Under the pieces are notes generated by a model. It had not been told where the DNA came from. It did not search any database and saw only the letters and a program-made list of their open reading frames with translations. This document shows positions 21,752-32,615 of a stretch of 64,000 nucleotides of DNA, one piece after another. The DNA is from Raphanus sativus (lineage: Eukaryota > Streptophyta > Magnoliopsida > Brassicales > Brassicaceae): assembly GCF_000801105.2 (NCBI RefSeq), contig NC_079516.1:47038908-47102907 (forward strand), read 5' to 3'. Every line of letters starts with the position of its first letter. The first letter of the stretch is position 1. Made by a program: the position numbers and the translations under genes.

Positions 21752-22798
21752 ATGATTTCCAAACCACCGTCGTCTCTGATTATTCCCTCACTTCCTGAAG
21801 ATGTAATCATTGACATCTTAGCGCGTTTGTCAAGATTCGAATATCCAAAACTCTCCCTTGTTTCCAAACACTTTCGATCACTTGTTGTTTCGCCTGAGAT
21901 ATACGCCAGAAGATCCTTGTTGGCCTCCACGCAGCACTGTCTCTACGTTGCCGTCTATGACATATACAGCTGTAGTTTTAACCATTGGTATATCCTCTGC
22001 CGGAAAGCCAACGACAGTCACTGCTTGGTCCGTGCCCCCTCGACGATTCCCTTTACGTGTTACCCTGAAAGCTCTGTGGCAGTAGGTTCGAGAATATATG
22101 TGTTTGGTGGGATTGACCATAAAAATATGACGACAAATGCGTTAAGCATGGATTCTAGATCTCACACGGTGGAACCCCTCCCAAGCATCCCTGTTCCTTT
22201 GGTTTGTAAATTCGCTTGCTTCATCGACGGGAAAATATATGTAATTGGATATAGTCCTTACCCAGAGAAGGTTATGCTGGTGTTCGATACAGAAACACAA
22301 AAGTGGGAGCATGTGATGACTACGCCAGAGATGAATAAAGCTCTCACAAGAAGCTACGCTTATGTGGTGATGGCTGATAAAATATGCATAATGGATTGTT
22401 ATGGAAGCTATGTGTACGACCCAAAGGAAAGTAAATGGGAAACAGACTATATGCCGAATTCTACCTATTGGGAGAATGCATGTGTGGTTGATGATGTATT
22501 GTACTACCGTGATCGGTTCGTGAACACCTTAAGAGCTTATGATCCAATTCAGAAGTCTTGGGGAGTGGTGGAAGGCTTGAAAGAACTGTTGGCTGCGCCA
22601 ATATCTTCAAGGTGGTCACATACTGTGAATTATGGTGGGAATCTGGCTTTGCTATTCAGAAGACCAAGTGGGATTTGGTGTGCGGAGATTTCGCTGGAAA
22701 GACGTCAAGGAGGGCAGATTTGGGGTAAAGTTGAGTGGTGTGATCTTGTTTTGACTGGGAATTTTGGAACTGGGAAATGTCTAGCTGTTATGGTTTGA
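21752..22798 (+). CDS. F-box/kelch-repeat protein, copy 5 (intact, shortened N terminus)
   Basis: Single exon, 348 residues, ATG at 21752 ([20 protein letters not shown]). Compared with copies 2 and 4 it lacks about 12 residues of the acidic [10 protein letters not shown] leader, by an in-frame deletion just after the start. F-box [19 protein letters not shown] is complete. Kelch segments [49 protein letters not shown] and [21 protein letters not shown] follow, and it ends FGTGKCLAVMV, identical to copy 2 and unlike copy 4. Thus the kelch half is closest to copy 2 while the 3' flank is closest to copy 4, which suggests exchange between copies. Predicted SCF adaptor; target unknown. Confidence 0.87.
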   Translation: MISKPPSSLIIPSLPEDVIIDILARLSRFEYPKLSLVSKHFRSLVVSPEIYARRSLLASTQHCLYVAVYDIYSCSFNHWYILCRKANDSHCLVRAPSTIPFTCYPESSVAVGSRIYVFGGIDHKNMTTNALSMDSRSHTVEPLPSIPVPLVCKFACFIDGKIYVIGYSPYPEKVMLVFDTETQKWEHVMTTPEMNKALTRSYAYVVMADKICIMDCYGSYVYDPKESKWETDYMPNSTYWENACVVDDVLYYRDRFVNTLRAYDPIQKSWGVVEGLKELLAAPISSRWSHTVNYGGNLALLFRRPSGIWCAEISLERRQGGQIWGKVEWCDLVLTGNFGTGKCLAVMV

Positions 22799-23456
22799 TG
22801 CATGAACTCTCTTTCATTACATAAATAATTTAGTTTATTATGTTCAAATTTTAACGGGCTTGTAGTCTCATTTAAGAGAGACAGTAGATTCGGCTTCAAA
22901 AATTTTGCAGCTACTAAGGCATAAAAAGGTTAAAAGCTTTCTGGATCACGCTAACATGCTAAACCAACCACGTTATATAGTGCCAAACGTTTGGCACTAA
23001 AGTAAACACTTAACAAGACTAAATTCAATCATACATCTAATCTGCAGCATAGAAGCTGTAATATGCTAGCTATCTAGGGAATTCAAACACATTGTGATAG
23101 GGTAGGGAACGAAGAGTAAATGAATGCTATATCATCCTAATCTTTATGGTTATAAGAAACTAATTTCTGGGAAATAGTTTTATTTATTGTTGAGTTTCAC
23201 GTTAATTATTATTCCATGAGATGTAAGATTCTAACCCCTAAAAATTCTCAATATTTGGTGTGATACAGACTGTATCATACAGTCAAGCAACCTCTTTTGC
23301 TACATCTTTGGATACTACCAAATCTTTTGAGACTCTTTCAAAACACAGTTCAAATTCAAAAAGATTAAAAATAACATATTGATTCAACTGGCTAGAGATC
23401 TTACTGTTTCACACTCTCCCGATTCATCATATTTATCACTACAAAGACTCATAGCT
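22799..23456. other. Spacer upstream of the pseudokinase
   Basis: 22850-23060 repeats the 3' flank of F-box copy 4 (20115-20310). The rest is presumed promoter and 5' UTR of the kinase-like gene. No gene seen. Confidence 0.5.
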
Positions 23457-25162
23457 ATGAACAGAATCATATCATCACAAAGATCAGACTTGATCGAACA
23501 CAAACTCTCTCAACACACTTCTTTCTTCGGCATCAAGCTATGGATCCTCATCACAGCTTCCGCCTCCATCGCTTTTCTCCTCGCTTTCATTGTCTTTGTC
23601 TCCTTATGTTTCATCTTTCACAGGAGAAGATGTAGACAAGAGCCATTCAGACTAAGATCAAAGCTTTGTCTCCCTTTGTCACATATTCCTTTAAACAAAG
23701 ACAGACGATATAACCCGTACAACCGTTGCCCCGAGTATATAGAGAGCGGGAGAATCTCCTCTCATGTTGGATGGTCCTCTGCTCATCTTCCCTACTACAC
23801 CAGAAGCTTCTCCTCTACCAGCACCAGCTTTGGAAGCTTCACCGTGTTTACGTTCATGGAGATAGAGGGTGTGACAGATGGTTTTGCAGACGAGAATCTG
23901 ATTGCTAAAGGAGAGTCTTCAATGGTGTATCGTGGAGTCTTGATGGGTACAGTCCCTGTTGCTGTCAAACGGTTCTTCCCCATCTATCAAAGGTTTTTTT
24001 TACTTCTTTAACTCTTTTGTCTTAGAATCCTGATATTTTGATATAAGACGAGAGTAAAATAAAATCAGGTATGAAGACAATGATTTCATAACAAGAGCTG
24101 AGATGATTGCAAACGTGAGACATAAGAATGTTTTGAGACTCCTTGGATACTGCATTGAAGGAGACGAGAGGTATATACATATATATATATATATATGTGT
24201 GGCTTGCGTTGGAATCTTGACTCACAAGTCTGCATAAATTTTAGGGTTCTTGTGTACGAGTATGTTGAGAAAGGAGATTTGCACGAATGGCTTCATGGAT
24301 CTTCAGGGAAAAACCTACCTCTGACCTGGAGTAAGAGGATGAAGATCATTCAAGGAGTAGCAAAAGGGTTTGATATCTTCTCTTGGTATTTCAAAAATCC
24401 ATGTCATTTTTGTTGTTGTATCATTATGTTTTGTGTGTTACAGACTGGCGTATTTTCATGAAGACCTTGAACCAAGAATTACTCATCAATACATAAGACC
24501 GAGCAAGATTCTTCTTGATTATCAATGGAACCCTATAATACTAGCTATCCCAAGTCACAATGATAGTCCAACGAATTCAACTTTTGTTCCTTCGCCTAAT
24601 AACCTGGACGAGAAAATCGACGTTCATTGCTTCGGGACTTTGATAATGGAGCTTGTCTCCGGGAGAGTCTCTGAAGACCAAAGCTCACCACATGTAAGAG
24701 TCTACATAACACATAGTTTAGCACAAAACGTTTGCTATATGTGGTGTACCTTTCTTAATTAAGCTTCTTTTCAGGTTTATTTGGTGGACTGGATCAAAGA
24801 GATGGTGGTGAATCATAAGATAGTAGATGTTCTTGACCCTAGCCTCCCGGAGTTTCCAACATTAAAAGAACTCAAACGGATTGTCTTGATTGCCTTGCGC
24901 TGTGTCGATCCTGAAATAGAGCAGAGACCTAAAATGGGAGATGTGATTCACATGCTCCAGCCACATGACTTGCTGCTGAGTAGTAATGTAATTGATGAAA
25001 CTTTTACTTTGTTGCTTGTTCCCGAAGCTACCTAAAATCAGAGTCCATCTCTTTGTCCGCTCACGTTACTATGTTCTGTCTCTGGTGCAGGCAATAGTAC
25101 GTAAGCCTCAGAAGGTTACCAGGTCACGCGAGGTCTCTACAATCAGTATCATCGGAACATGA
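23457..25162 (+). CDS. Receptor-like protein, predicted pseudokinase
   Basis: Six exons: 23457-23992, 24069-24170, 24245-24367, 24444-24693, 24775-24987 and 25091-25162; 431 residues with consistent phases. A transmembrane helix lies at about residues 28-54, followed by basic HRRRCR. The fold of a plant RLK kinase domain follows: weak G-loop (LIAKGESSMVYRG), VAVK with Lys171, RHKNVLRLLGYCIEGDERVL, LVYEYVEKGDLHEWLHG and the C-lobe DVHCFGTLIMELVSG. Catalysis looks lost: the HRD motif is HQY (268-270), catalytic-loop Lys and Asn are Arg272 and Lys275, and DFG is replaced around 288-290 (A-I-P), with no APE segment. It is best read as a membrane-anchored pseudokinase, perhaps a scaffold, close to the TMK/PERK-like cytoplasmic RLK groups. 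Gene order matches Arabidopsis At2g30940. The last exon (KPQKVTRSREVSTISIIGT) is inferred from splice signals; without it, translation would read into intron 5 and stop at 25035. Confidence 0.85.
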
Positions 25163-25718
25163 ATCCCAAGCCAACAATAGATGATTACTAGTTTTGGAGT
25201 TACCATCCCAAGGCATTGTAACGACAGTCGCCTGAGGACGTGTGCCAATAAAATCCATTGTTCTACTTTTCAACCTCCTTCTTTGGCATCATATCTGATC
25301 ATGCAACTGCCCATTATATTTCTTTCTTTATCACTTAGCTCCATGGTTTTGAACTAAACTTCCTTTGTTCTATTCTACTTCCAATTCATATTTTGAGACA
25401 TAATTAATTGCATCTAACACAACAAATACAGAACAAAAAGACCTTCACAAACACTCAGCAAAACCACATAAATCAAAGCAAATACATAAATAAAAACCAA
25501 TCAAATCAAATTATAATTAGAAAAAACTCACACACACACACACACACTCACACTAAACACTCAATTGTACTCTATTCTTCTCTATCTGATTTTTTTTTTT
25601 TTGAAACCTTTCTCTATCTGATTGTTGTAAAATAATTTATATTGTGATATGATATTTTATTAAACAACAAGACTTGTATACAAATATGTTTGGGGATAAA
25701 CGAAGAGAGGCAGTGCCG
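25163..25718. other. 3' flank of the pseudokinase and AT-rich spacer
   Basis: Contains a (CA)n run near 25529-25549 and a poly-T tract near 25590. No gene. Confidence 0.5.
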
Positions 25719-25930
25719 TAAATAAACACAGAGCAAAGATGACCATGGACGAGTTAGTGCATTGTCTCTAATTCGTTTGCCATGATCCATCTTGTTTTTT
25801 CATTTTTTTTTGTCAAGATGGCTCGAACCTAAGACTTCTTTGTAAATCTTTTCATCATCATCTATGATATTTAAAGTTTAGCAAAAAAAAAAAATTAAAT
25901 AAACACAGAGCAAAGATGACCATGGACGAG
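25719..25930. repeat. Perfect 35-bp direct repeats flanking a 142-bp A-tailed segment
   Basis: The 35 bases at 25719-25753 are repeated exactly at 25896-25930. Between them lie 142 bases that end in a run of about 12 A and contain GGCTCGAACCTAAG, loosely like a pol III box B. An A-rich end directly before a direct repeat suggests retroposition, but 35 bp is longer than the usual 7-20 bp target duplication, so a simple local duplication is also possible. Confidence 0.7.
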
Positions 25931-26357
25931 TCTGGAAACAAACGAGAAAAAACACACACACTTGATAATCAAATCATATTAAACCAGCTTAAACCGTACT
26001 AATCAAATTCACGTAGAAAATAAGAGGCAGACGGGTCCCACTGATAGTCGATAAACCAATTAAATTAAAATTTTGGTCTAGATTATCCATTCAGTGTTGG
26101 TTAGATCCGGTTCAGTTAACTGACCATTAAACGAAGAACACGTTAGCTCTTTCTTCACGAACCACATCTGTTACCTTAAAAAAAAAATATCCCCAACCCC
26201 TTCCTTCACTCATCTCCCCTCTCCTTGTCCACTCTCATCTGCAATCGAAACAGGTTCTTCTTCTTCTTTCTTTTATGCATGAATCTTACTAGGTTTTGTT
26301 CGTAATCCTTCACTCGTTTGCTATCATCTAATTACTTTTTGTTCGATTTCATTACAG
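25931..26357 (+). promoter_or_regulatory. Upstream region and probable 5' UTR intron of FTSH2
   Basis: The 5' UTR appears to start in the CT-rich stretch near 26200. A candidate intron runs from the GT at 26254 (AACAG|GTTCTT) to ATTACAG at 26357, placing the acceptor immediately before the ATG. This is a prediction from splice-like signals only. Confidence 0.4.
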
Positions 26358-28600
26358 ATGGCAGCTTCATCTACCTGTCTTGTCGGAAACGGATTGTCAC
26401 TACACACAACCAAACATAAGCTAATCAAACACTTCCCACGCAGACAGGTTGGTCTTTCCTCTTCAGGCACCAGAACATCAAAGGTTAATGTCGTGAAGGC
26501 TTCTCTGGATGTGAATAAACACGAACGAAGAAGAGACTTTCTCAAAGTCTTGTTAGGAAACGCAGGAATCGGTTTGCTCGGAAGCGGCAAAGCAAACGCC
26601 GCAGATGAACAACAAGAGGATGCTTCTTCGTCTTCGAGGATGTCCTACTCTAGGTTCCTTGAGTATTTGGACAAGGACAGGGTGAGTAAAGTGGATCTGT
26701 ACGAGAACGGGACGATAGCTATCGTGGAAGCTGTTGCTCCTGAGTTAGGTAACCGTGTACAGCGTGTTCGCGTTCAGCTTCCGGGGCTAAGCCAAGAGCT
26801 TCTCCAGAAGCTGAGGGCTAAGAACATTGACTTTGCTGCGCATAATGCTCAGGAAGACCAAGGCTCTGTGTTGTTCAACTTGATTGGGAATCTCGCTTTC
26901 CCTTTGCTCTTGATCGGTGGCTTGTTTCTTCTCTCCAGAGGCTCCCCTGGAGGAATGGGCGGTCCTGGTGGTCCTGGTGGCCCGCTTCAGTTCGGTCAGT
27001 CCAAAGCTAAGTTCCAGATGGAGCCGAACACTGGTGTGACGTTCGATGATGTCGCTGGAGTTGATGAAGCGAAGCAGGACTTCATGGAGGTGGTGGAGTT
27101 TCTGAAGAAGCCTGAGAGGTTCACTGCGGTTGGTGCTCGGATCCCTAAAGGTGTTCTGCTTATCGGTCCTCCTGGTACTGGGAAGACGCTGCTGGCGAAA
27201 GCTATCGCCGGTGAAGCTGGTGTGCCGTTCTTCTCCATCTCCGGGTCTGAGTTTGTTGAGATGTTTGTCGGTGTTGGTGCCTCGAGGGTCCGTGATCTTT
27301 TCAAGAAGGCCAAGGAGAACGCTCCTTGCATTGTCTTTGTTGATGAGATCGATGCTGTTGGTAGGCAAAGAGGGACAGGAATCGGTGGAGGGAATGATGA
27401 GAGAGAACAGACTTTGAACCAGCTGCTAACTGAGATGGATGGGTTTGAAGGTAACACTGGTATCATCGTTGTTGCTGCAACCAATAGAGCAGACATTCTT
27501 GACTCTGCTTTGTTGAGGCCAGGACGGTTTGACCGGCAGGTAAGTGTTGACGTTCCAGACATCAAGGGGAGAACAGATATTCTCAAGGTTCATGCTGGTA
27601 ATAAGAAGTTTGAAAATGACGTCTCGCTTGAAGTGATAGCAATGAGAACACCTGGATTTAGCGGAGCAGATCTTGCTAACCTCTTGAATGAGGCTGCCAT
27701 ATTGGCTGGACGACGTGCAAAGACTGCGATATCATCGAAAGAGATTGATGATTCCATTGACAGAATCGTTGCTGGCATGGAAGGAACTGTGATGACTGAT
27801 AGCAAGAGCAAAAGCTTGGTTGCTTACCATGAAGTTGGTCATGCCGTGTGTGGGTAAGTTTGAGAATCAGATAAGAAGCATGTCTTTGCAGAACTATGAA
27901 ACTTAGACTCTTGGCTCTTTTGCAGAACATTGACTCCAGGACATGACGCTGTGCAAAAGGTAACGTTGGTACCGAGAGGACAAGCGAGAGGTCTGACTTG
28001 GTTCATTCCATCAGATGACCCTACCCTCATCTCCAAGCAACAACTCTTTGCAAGAATAGTTGGTGGACTCGGTGGTAGAGCCGCTGAAGAAATCATCTTC
28101 GGTGAGCCTGAGGTTACTACTGGCGCGGTTGGTGACTTGCAACAGATCACCGGTTTGGCTAAGCAGGTAGCTCTAGCTTAAAACACTTTCAGCTTCACAT
28201 TGTTCATACTCGTACATAAATGAGACTATTGGTTATTTACTCTCTGCAGATGGTAACAACATTTGGAATGTCTGAAATTGGACCATGGTCGTTGATGGAT
28301 TCATCGGCGCAAAGCGATGTGATCATGAGGATGATGGCGAGAAACTCCATGTCCGAGAAGCTTGCAGAGGACATTGACACTGCGGTGAAGAAACTATCGG
28401 ACAGTGCATACGAGATAGCTCTAAGCCACATAAGGAACAACCGTGAAGCCATGGATAAGATAGTTGAAGTGCTTCTGGAGAAAGAAACTATCGGAGGCGA
28501 CGAGTTCCGAGCAATTCTTTCCGAGTTCACTGAGATCCCGCCGGAAAACCGAGTTCCTGCCTCAATCCCAACATCAACACCAACGCCGGCTGCTGTCTAG
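26358..28600 (+). CDS. FTSH2: Chloroplast thylakoid FtsH metalloprotease (VAR2/FTSH2 type)
   Basis: Three exons, 26358-27853, 27926-28166 and 28250-28600, give 695 residues, the same length as Arabidopsis VAR2. The N terminus ([20 protein letters not shown]) is a Ser/Thr-rich transit peptide; a second Arg-rich segment before a hydrophobic patch fits thylakoid targeting. A membrane helix lies at about 172-194 ([18 protein letters not shown]). The AAA+ domain has Walker A GPPGTGKT (about 270), Walker [12 protein letters not shown] and the SRH segment [10 protein letters not shown]. The zinc protease motif HEVGH is at 491-495 with downstream acidic ligand region [10 protein letters not shown]. 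The C terminus is Pro/Thr-rich. In the thylakoid membrane type B (FTSH2/8) and type A (FTSH1/5) subunits form hexamers that unfold and degrade photodamaged D1 during PSII repair; loss in Arabidopsis gives variegation. Flanked as in Arabidopsis by the kinase-like gene and the charged protein. Confidence 0.97.
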
Positions 28601-28999
28601 GTAATGAATCTGTATACTTCTGATTTTTCTGTACATTTGTACTGTCAAAACTTGAGCTCTAGAAATATGTGGTGATGTCCCAATACTGTGTAACACAAGT
28701 AAATGTTATAAGTGGAATTGGTATATTCACCAAAGCTGTGTTCCAAGCTTGAACAACCTTCTATAGGATTGAATGTTTGCACATTACTTATCCAGATTTG
28801 CAACTATAGATTAAAAGGTGTTCTCAAAGCTTTGCACCAAGCGATCATGTTCTGTAAACTTATTTACATATTCTCTCAGTAATCAAACCATAAAAAGCAT
28901 CAAATTTTAAACCAGAGGAACATCATTGTTCATGTTATCAAACCTTAAGCACGTAAATAGCTTCACGCCACTTCCATAACCATCACCAGCTCTCTCGTT
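28601..28999. other. Convergent 3' region between FTSH2 and the charged protein
   Basis: Contains the 3' UTRs of both convergent genes; nothing else is visible. Confidence 0.5.
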
Positions 29000-29722
29000 T
29001 TACCCTTTCTTCACCCACACCATTGCAGCTGTCTCTATCGGCATTCCAACACGTCCAAGAGGCGAATCATTCTTTCTCGTTAGTGCCTTGAGATGTTTGG
29101 TTTCTTGGCCTCTTTGAATAGAAAGATGCTTAAATTGTGTTTCAAAGGCCACCGTCACAGCTTTCTCAACACTTTTGTTTCCCATAGCTTTTTCTTCTTT
29201 CTTCTTATAAACTCGAAGCTGCTGATCTTTCACCGGAGTATTGTTCTCCTCCTTCACTGTGCACTCAGGCGTCTTGATTGATCCACACTCTTCCACGTCT
29301 TGATTTGCTCTCTCCTTCTTCTTCCTATCATATCGTTTCCTACGCCCCCTCTTCTTCTCCTGTAATCCATCGTCTTCACCTCTCTCGCTCCCGATCGCCG
29401 CCGTTTCCTCCTCCTCTTCCTCACCCCGCCTTGCTTCTCCGCCGCCAGTAGATTCGTCTTTCTTACTGTTCCCGCCCCGATGCTTCTTCTGATCGCTTTG
29501 ATTCAAACGCATCTCATCGAGATCCTCCCGCGGTTTCTTCGGATCTTCATCTATCGTTTGCTGTTCTTCGGCGTGTTGATTACGTCGTCTCTCTTCGTCT
29601 TTTTCTTCTTGTTCCTTTCGCTGCTTCTCTTTGATCCATCGCTCCCGGAGCTGAAGGATGGTTACGTAGTTAGCTGGAATCGAAGGAGTCATCTTCCGTT
29701 TGACGTCACTGGTCTCCTCCAT
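29000..29722 (-). CDS. Unknown lysine/glutamate-rich protein
   Basis: Single open frame on the minus strand. The start is taken as the ATG at 29722 (MEETSDVKRKMTPSIPANYV), giving 240 residues. In-frame ATGs also occur at 29728 and 29779, but GGCCCA-type promoter motifs lie only a few bases upstream of 29779, so that ATG may precede the transcript start. The N terminus (TILQLRERWIKEKQRKEQEE) looks structured and helical. The middle is highly charged, with KKRGRRKRYDRKKKE as a plausible nuclear or nucleolar signal. The C terminus (SPLGRVGMPIETAAMVWVKK) is ordered and probably conserved. No enzymatic motif is seen. By position it matches Arabidopsis At2g30960, which has no function I can name. 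Confidence 0.72.
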   Translation of the reverse strand: MEETSDVKRKMTPSIPANYVTILQLRERWIKEKQRKEQEEKDEERRRNQHAEEQQTIDEDPKKPREDLDEMRLNQSDQKKHRGGNSKKDESTGGGEARRGEEEEEETAAIGSERGEDDGLQEKKRGRRKRYDRKKKERANQDVEECGSIKTPECTVKEENNTPVKDQQLRVYKKKEEKAMGNKSVEKAVTVAFETQFKHLSIQRGQETKHLKALTRKNDSPLGRVGMPIETAAMVWVKKG

Positions 29723-29783
29723 CCACATATCTTTCTTCCTTCGTCCAAATACATAATTGAAGGAAGGAAAAAGATCCAACGTT

Positions 29784-29818
29784 GTGGGCCCTTTCGATCC
29801 TAGAGGCCTATTGGCCCG
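29784..29818 (-). promoter_or_regulatory. Site II-type GGCCCA/AGGCCT motifs
   Basis: TGGGCC at 29785-29790, an AGGCCT at about 29805-29810 and GGCCC at about 29813-29817 form a cluster directly upstream of the charged-protein gene. In plants such site II elements (bound by class I TCP factors) mark promoters of growth and ribosome or organelle-related genes. Assignment to this minus-strand gene is by position. Confidence 0.45.
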
Positions 29819-29822
29819 TAAA

Positions 29823-30272
29823 AGGTGACCAATGATATAGTTATTTAGTTAACTCATATTTTACAGTTTATGACAAATAATCCGATATTCTACGTTATCA
29901 TAACATGTTACATACTTAGATTTCAAAATTAAATGTAAAAGATGTTATATTTGTCAAATTCGGTACCGTAAAATTCGGAATTCAGGTGTTGGAAGACTGA
30001 AAAGGTAAAAGAATCTGACACACGAAGACAGATAAATCCTTAAAAAAGTATTTAAATGTGTTATTTAATTTTGTAGTTTGTACAATCTATGATAGTATAA
30101 TCTTATCCCACACACAGTCCAAGGCCAACATGCGACTCTCCTTTGTCCTCATCTGTCCCACTTCGAACGTGTCGTGTCACAACTTCTCCATTAAAGCTCC
30201 CCCGTTATAAAATCATCCAACCATTCTCTCCCCTGTGCGATTGAGCTAAAGAAAAAAAAAAAGAAGAGCGTT
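29823..30272 (+). promoter_or_regulatory. Upstream region of ASP1
   Basis: About 450 bases between divergent genes. A TATA-like TTATAAAAT occurs at 30205-30213, about 60 bases before the ATG, followed by a purine-rich leader. No other feature is seen. Confidence 0.4.
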
Positions 30273-32615
30273 ATGGCGATGAGAATCCGCAACTTAGCTT
30301 CCCGGCGAACGATGATGATGAATAGTAGTCCGATCTCCGGTTTGAGAAGTATGTCGTCTTCATGGTGGAAGAACGTGGAGCCAGCTCCCAAAGATCCAAT
30401 CCTCGGAGTTACCGAGGCTTTTCTCGCTGATCCTAGTCCCGACAAAGTTAACGTTGGTGTGGTCAGTCTCTCTCTCTACCTGCCTATTACAGATCATTGT
30501 TTTTCCTTTGATCTATAAGTAACTTCTCCGGAGAATGTTTTTGAGAATCTCTCATTTCGAGCTGAAAGTCTTAGGAGATGACGTATAATAGATTGCATGC
30601 TGGCTTTTACTTTTTGTTGATGAACCTATCTTGTATTACTTATTGTCATTATAGGGAGCATATCGTGATGATAATGGGAAGCCTGTTGTCTTGGATTGTG
30701 TCAGAGAAGCTGAGCGAAGGATTGCTGGGACCTCCTTCATGTAAGATTGATTCCTTTTTTTTCTTGGTTTCAAAAGTTCCTGTTCTGTTCATTATTTTAC
30801 ATATTATTCAAAAAAGAGTTTCTGTTCATTTGTTGCAACAAAAAAAAAAAAACTCAAGTTTGTGTAGTTGGTATAGATTATGAATTGTGTAGCTAAACAA
30901 AAGAATATGTGTCCTTAGCTCAGTTATGTGACGCTTAATCTGTATGCATCAGATTCTCATCTGAACTAATATCTTTTGTGTTTATCGATTATAGGGAGTA
31001 CCTTCCTATGGGAGGGAGTGTGAAAATGGTGGAGGAGACATTGAAACTTGCCTATGGGGACAACTCTGAATTTGTCAAAGACAAAAGAATCGCTGCAGTT
31101 CAGTCTCTCTCCGGAACCGGAGCTTGCCGACTGTTTGCTGACTTCCAGAAACGTTTCTGCCCCGGTTCACAGATCTACATTCCTGTCCCTACCTGGTCCA
31201 AGTGAGTGAGTTTCAATACATTTTTAATCTGACCCATCTACAATGCTAAAACTAAATAGCTTATGTTGTCTCTCTTCTGTCTGTGACTCAGCCACCACAA
31301 CATCTGGAGAGATGCACAAGTCCCTCAAAAGACTTACCATTACTATCATCCAGAAACCAAGGGTTTAGATTTCAAAGGATTGATGGATGATGTGAAGGTT
31401 AGTTAGCATTTAGCAAGACTTCTACTTCCTATATCTTATTCTTGTTGATGATAGCAAATCTAATTCTCTTGAGCCTTTTTTTCCTCATAGAATGCTCCGG
31501 AAGGCTCCTTCTTCCTTCTCCATGCTTGTGCTCATAATCCTACTGGAGTCGACCCTACAGAGGAACAATGGAGAGAGATCTCACAGCTATTCAAGGCCAA
31601 AAATCATTTTGCATTCTTCGATATGGCCTATCAAGGTTTCGCTAGTGGTGATCCAGCGAGGGATGCCAAGTCCATCAGGATCTTTCTCGAGGATGGTCAC
31701 CATATTGGAATCTCTCAGTCCTATGCCAAAAACATGGGACTCTACGGCCAGAGAGTCGGTTGTCTCAGGTATAATTATTCATTTTAGATACTCCCAACAA
31801 CACATCATTAAGCATACTACCCCATACATACATGTTCATTTTGTGAAAATAAAAGGTAAGAAACAGAACATAAACATTACTACTTTGTCTTACTACTTCA
31901 GCGTGCTCTGTGAAAATGAAAAGCAAGCCGTGACTGTGAAAAGTCAGTTGCAGCAACTAGCTAGACCAATGTACAGCAACCCACCTTTACATGGAGCTCA
32001 GATAGTCTCAACCATTCTCGGAGACCCAGAGTTAAAGAGTCTGTGGCTAAAGGAAGTTAAGGTAACGTTGCCAGTTATCACCATTTTGTTAGTAACTAAA
32101 AAAATGGAGAATCTTATCTTGTGAAACACGTTATTTTCCCCATGTTCACTTCTTTTGTGTTGGATTATTCAACTAAAGAATTAGAATGTGATTAAATAGA
32201 TCATGGCTGATCGGATAATTGGCATGAGAACTACTTTGAGAGAAAGCCTTGAGAAGTTAGGATCGCCTCTATCATGGGAGCACGTTACCAAGCAGGTAAT
32301 TTTACTCTAATGTTTATTTATGAACATTTCTTTTTATCATACTAACGTAACCACGGGCAAACAGATTGGAATGTTCTGCTACAGTGGGCTAACACCAGAA
32401 CAGGTTGACCGCTTAACAAGCGAATATCACATCTATATGACCCGTAATGGCCGTATCAGGTACTAACTTCAATTCTCTACTTCTTAATCTTTAATACACT
32501 TTCAATTGTTAGCAAATCATTGAGGCTGGTGTTTGGTTGCAGTATGGCTGGTGTTACAACAGGAAATGTGGGATATCTTGCGAATGCTATACATGAAGTC
32601 ACCAAGTCATCTTAA
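30273..32615 (+). CDS. ASP1: Mitochondrial aspartate aminotransferase
   Basis: Nine exons: 30273-30461, 30655-30740, 30995-31201, 31292-31397, 31491-31768, 31902-32061, 32200-32295, 32365-32459 and 32543-32615. Borders and phases all agree and give 429 residues, one less than Arabidopsis ASP1. The first about 27 residues ([20 protein letters not shown]) are Arg/Ser-rich and lack acids, as in mitochondrial presequences; the mature part begins near [17 protein letters not shown]. The fold-type I PLP enzyme has NPTG (212-215), FFDMAYQG with Asp240 and Tyr243 for the cofactor, and the Schiff-base Lys276 in [10 protein letters not shown]. The C-terminal TRNGRISMAG supplies the substrate carboxylate-binding Arg. 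It interconverts aspartate plus 2-oxoglutarate with oxaloacetate plus glutamate in the matrix, feeding the malate-aspartate shuttle and amino acid synthesis. Confidence 0.97.

Noticed and set aside
25527..25549. CRISPR-like short repeats
   Set aside because: It is a (CA)n dinucleotide microsatellite in a plant genome.
26787..27586. Long antisense frames across FTSH2
   Set aside because: They follow the codon structure of the FTSH2 exon and have no family resemblance.
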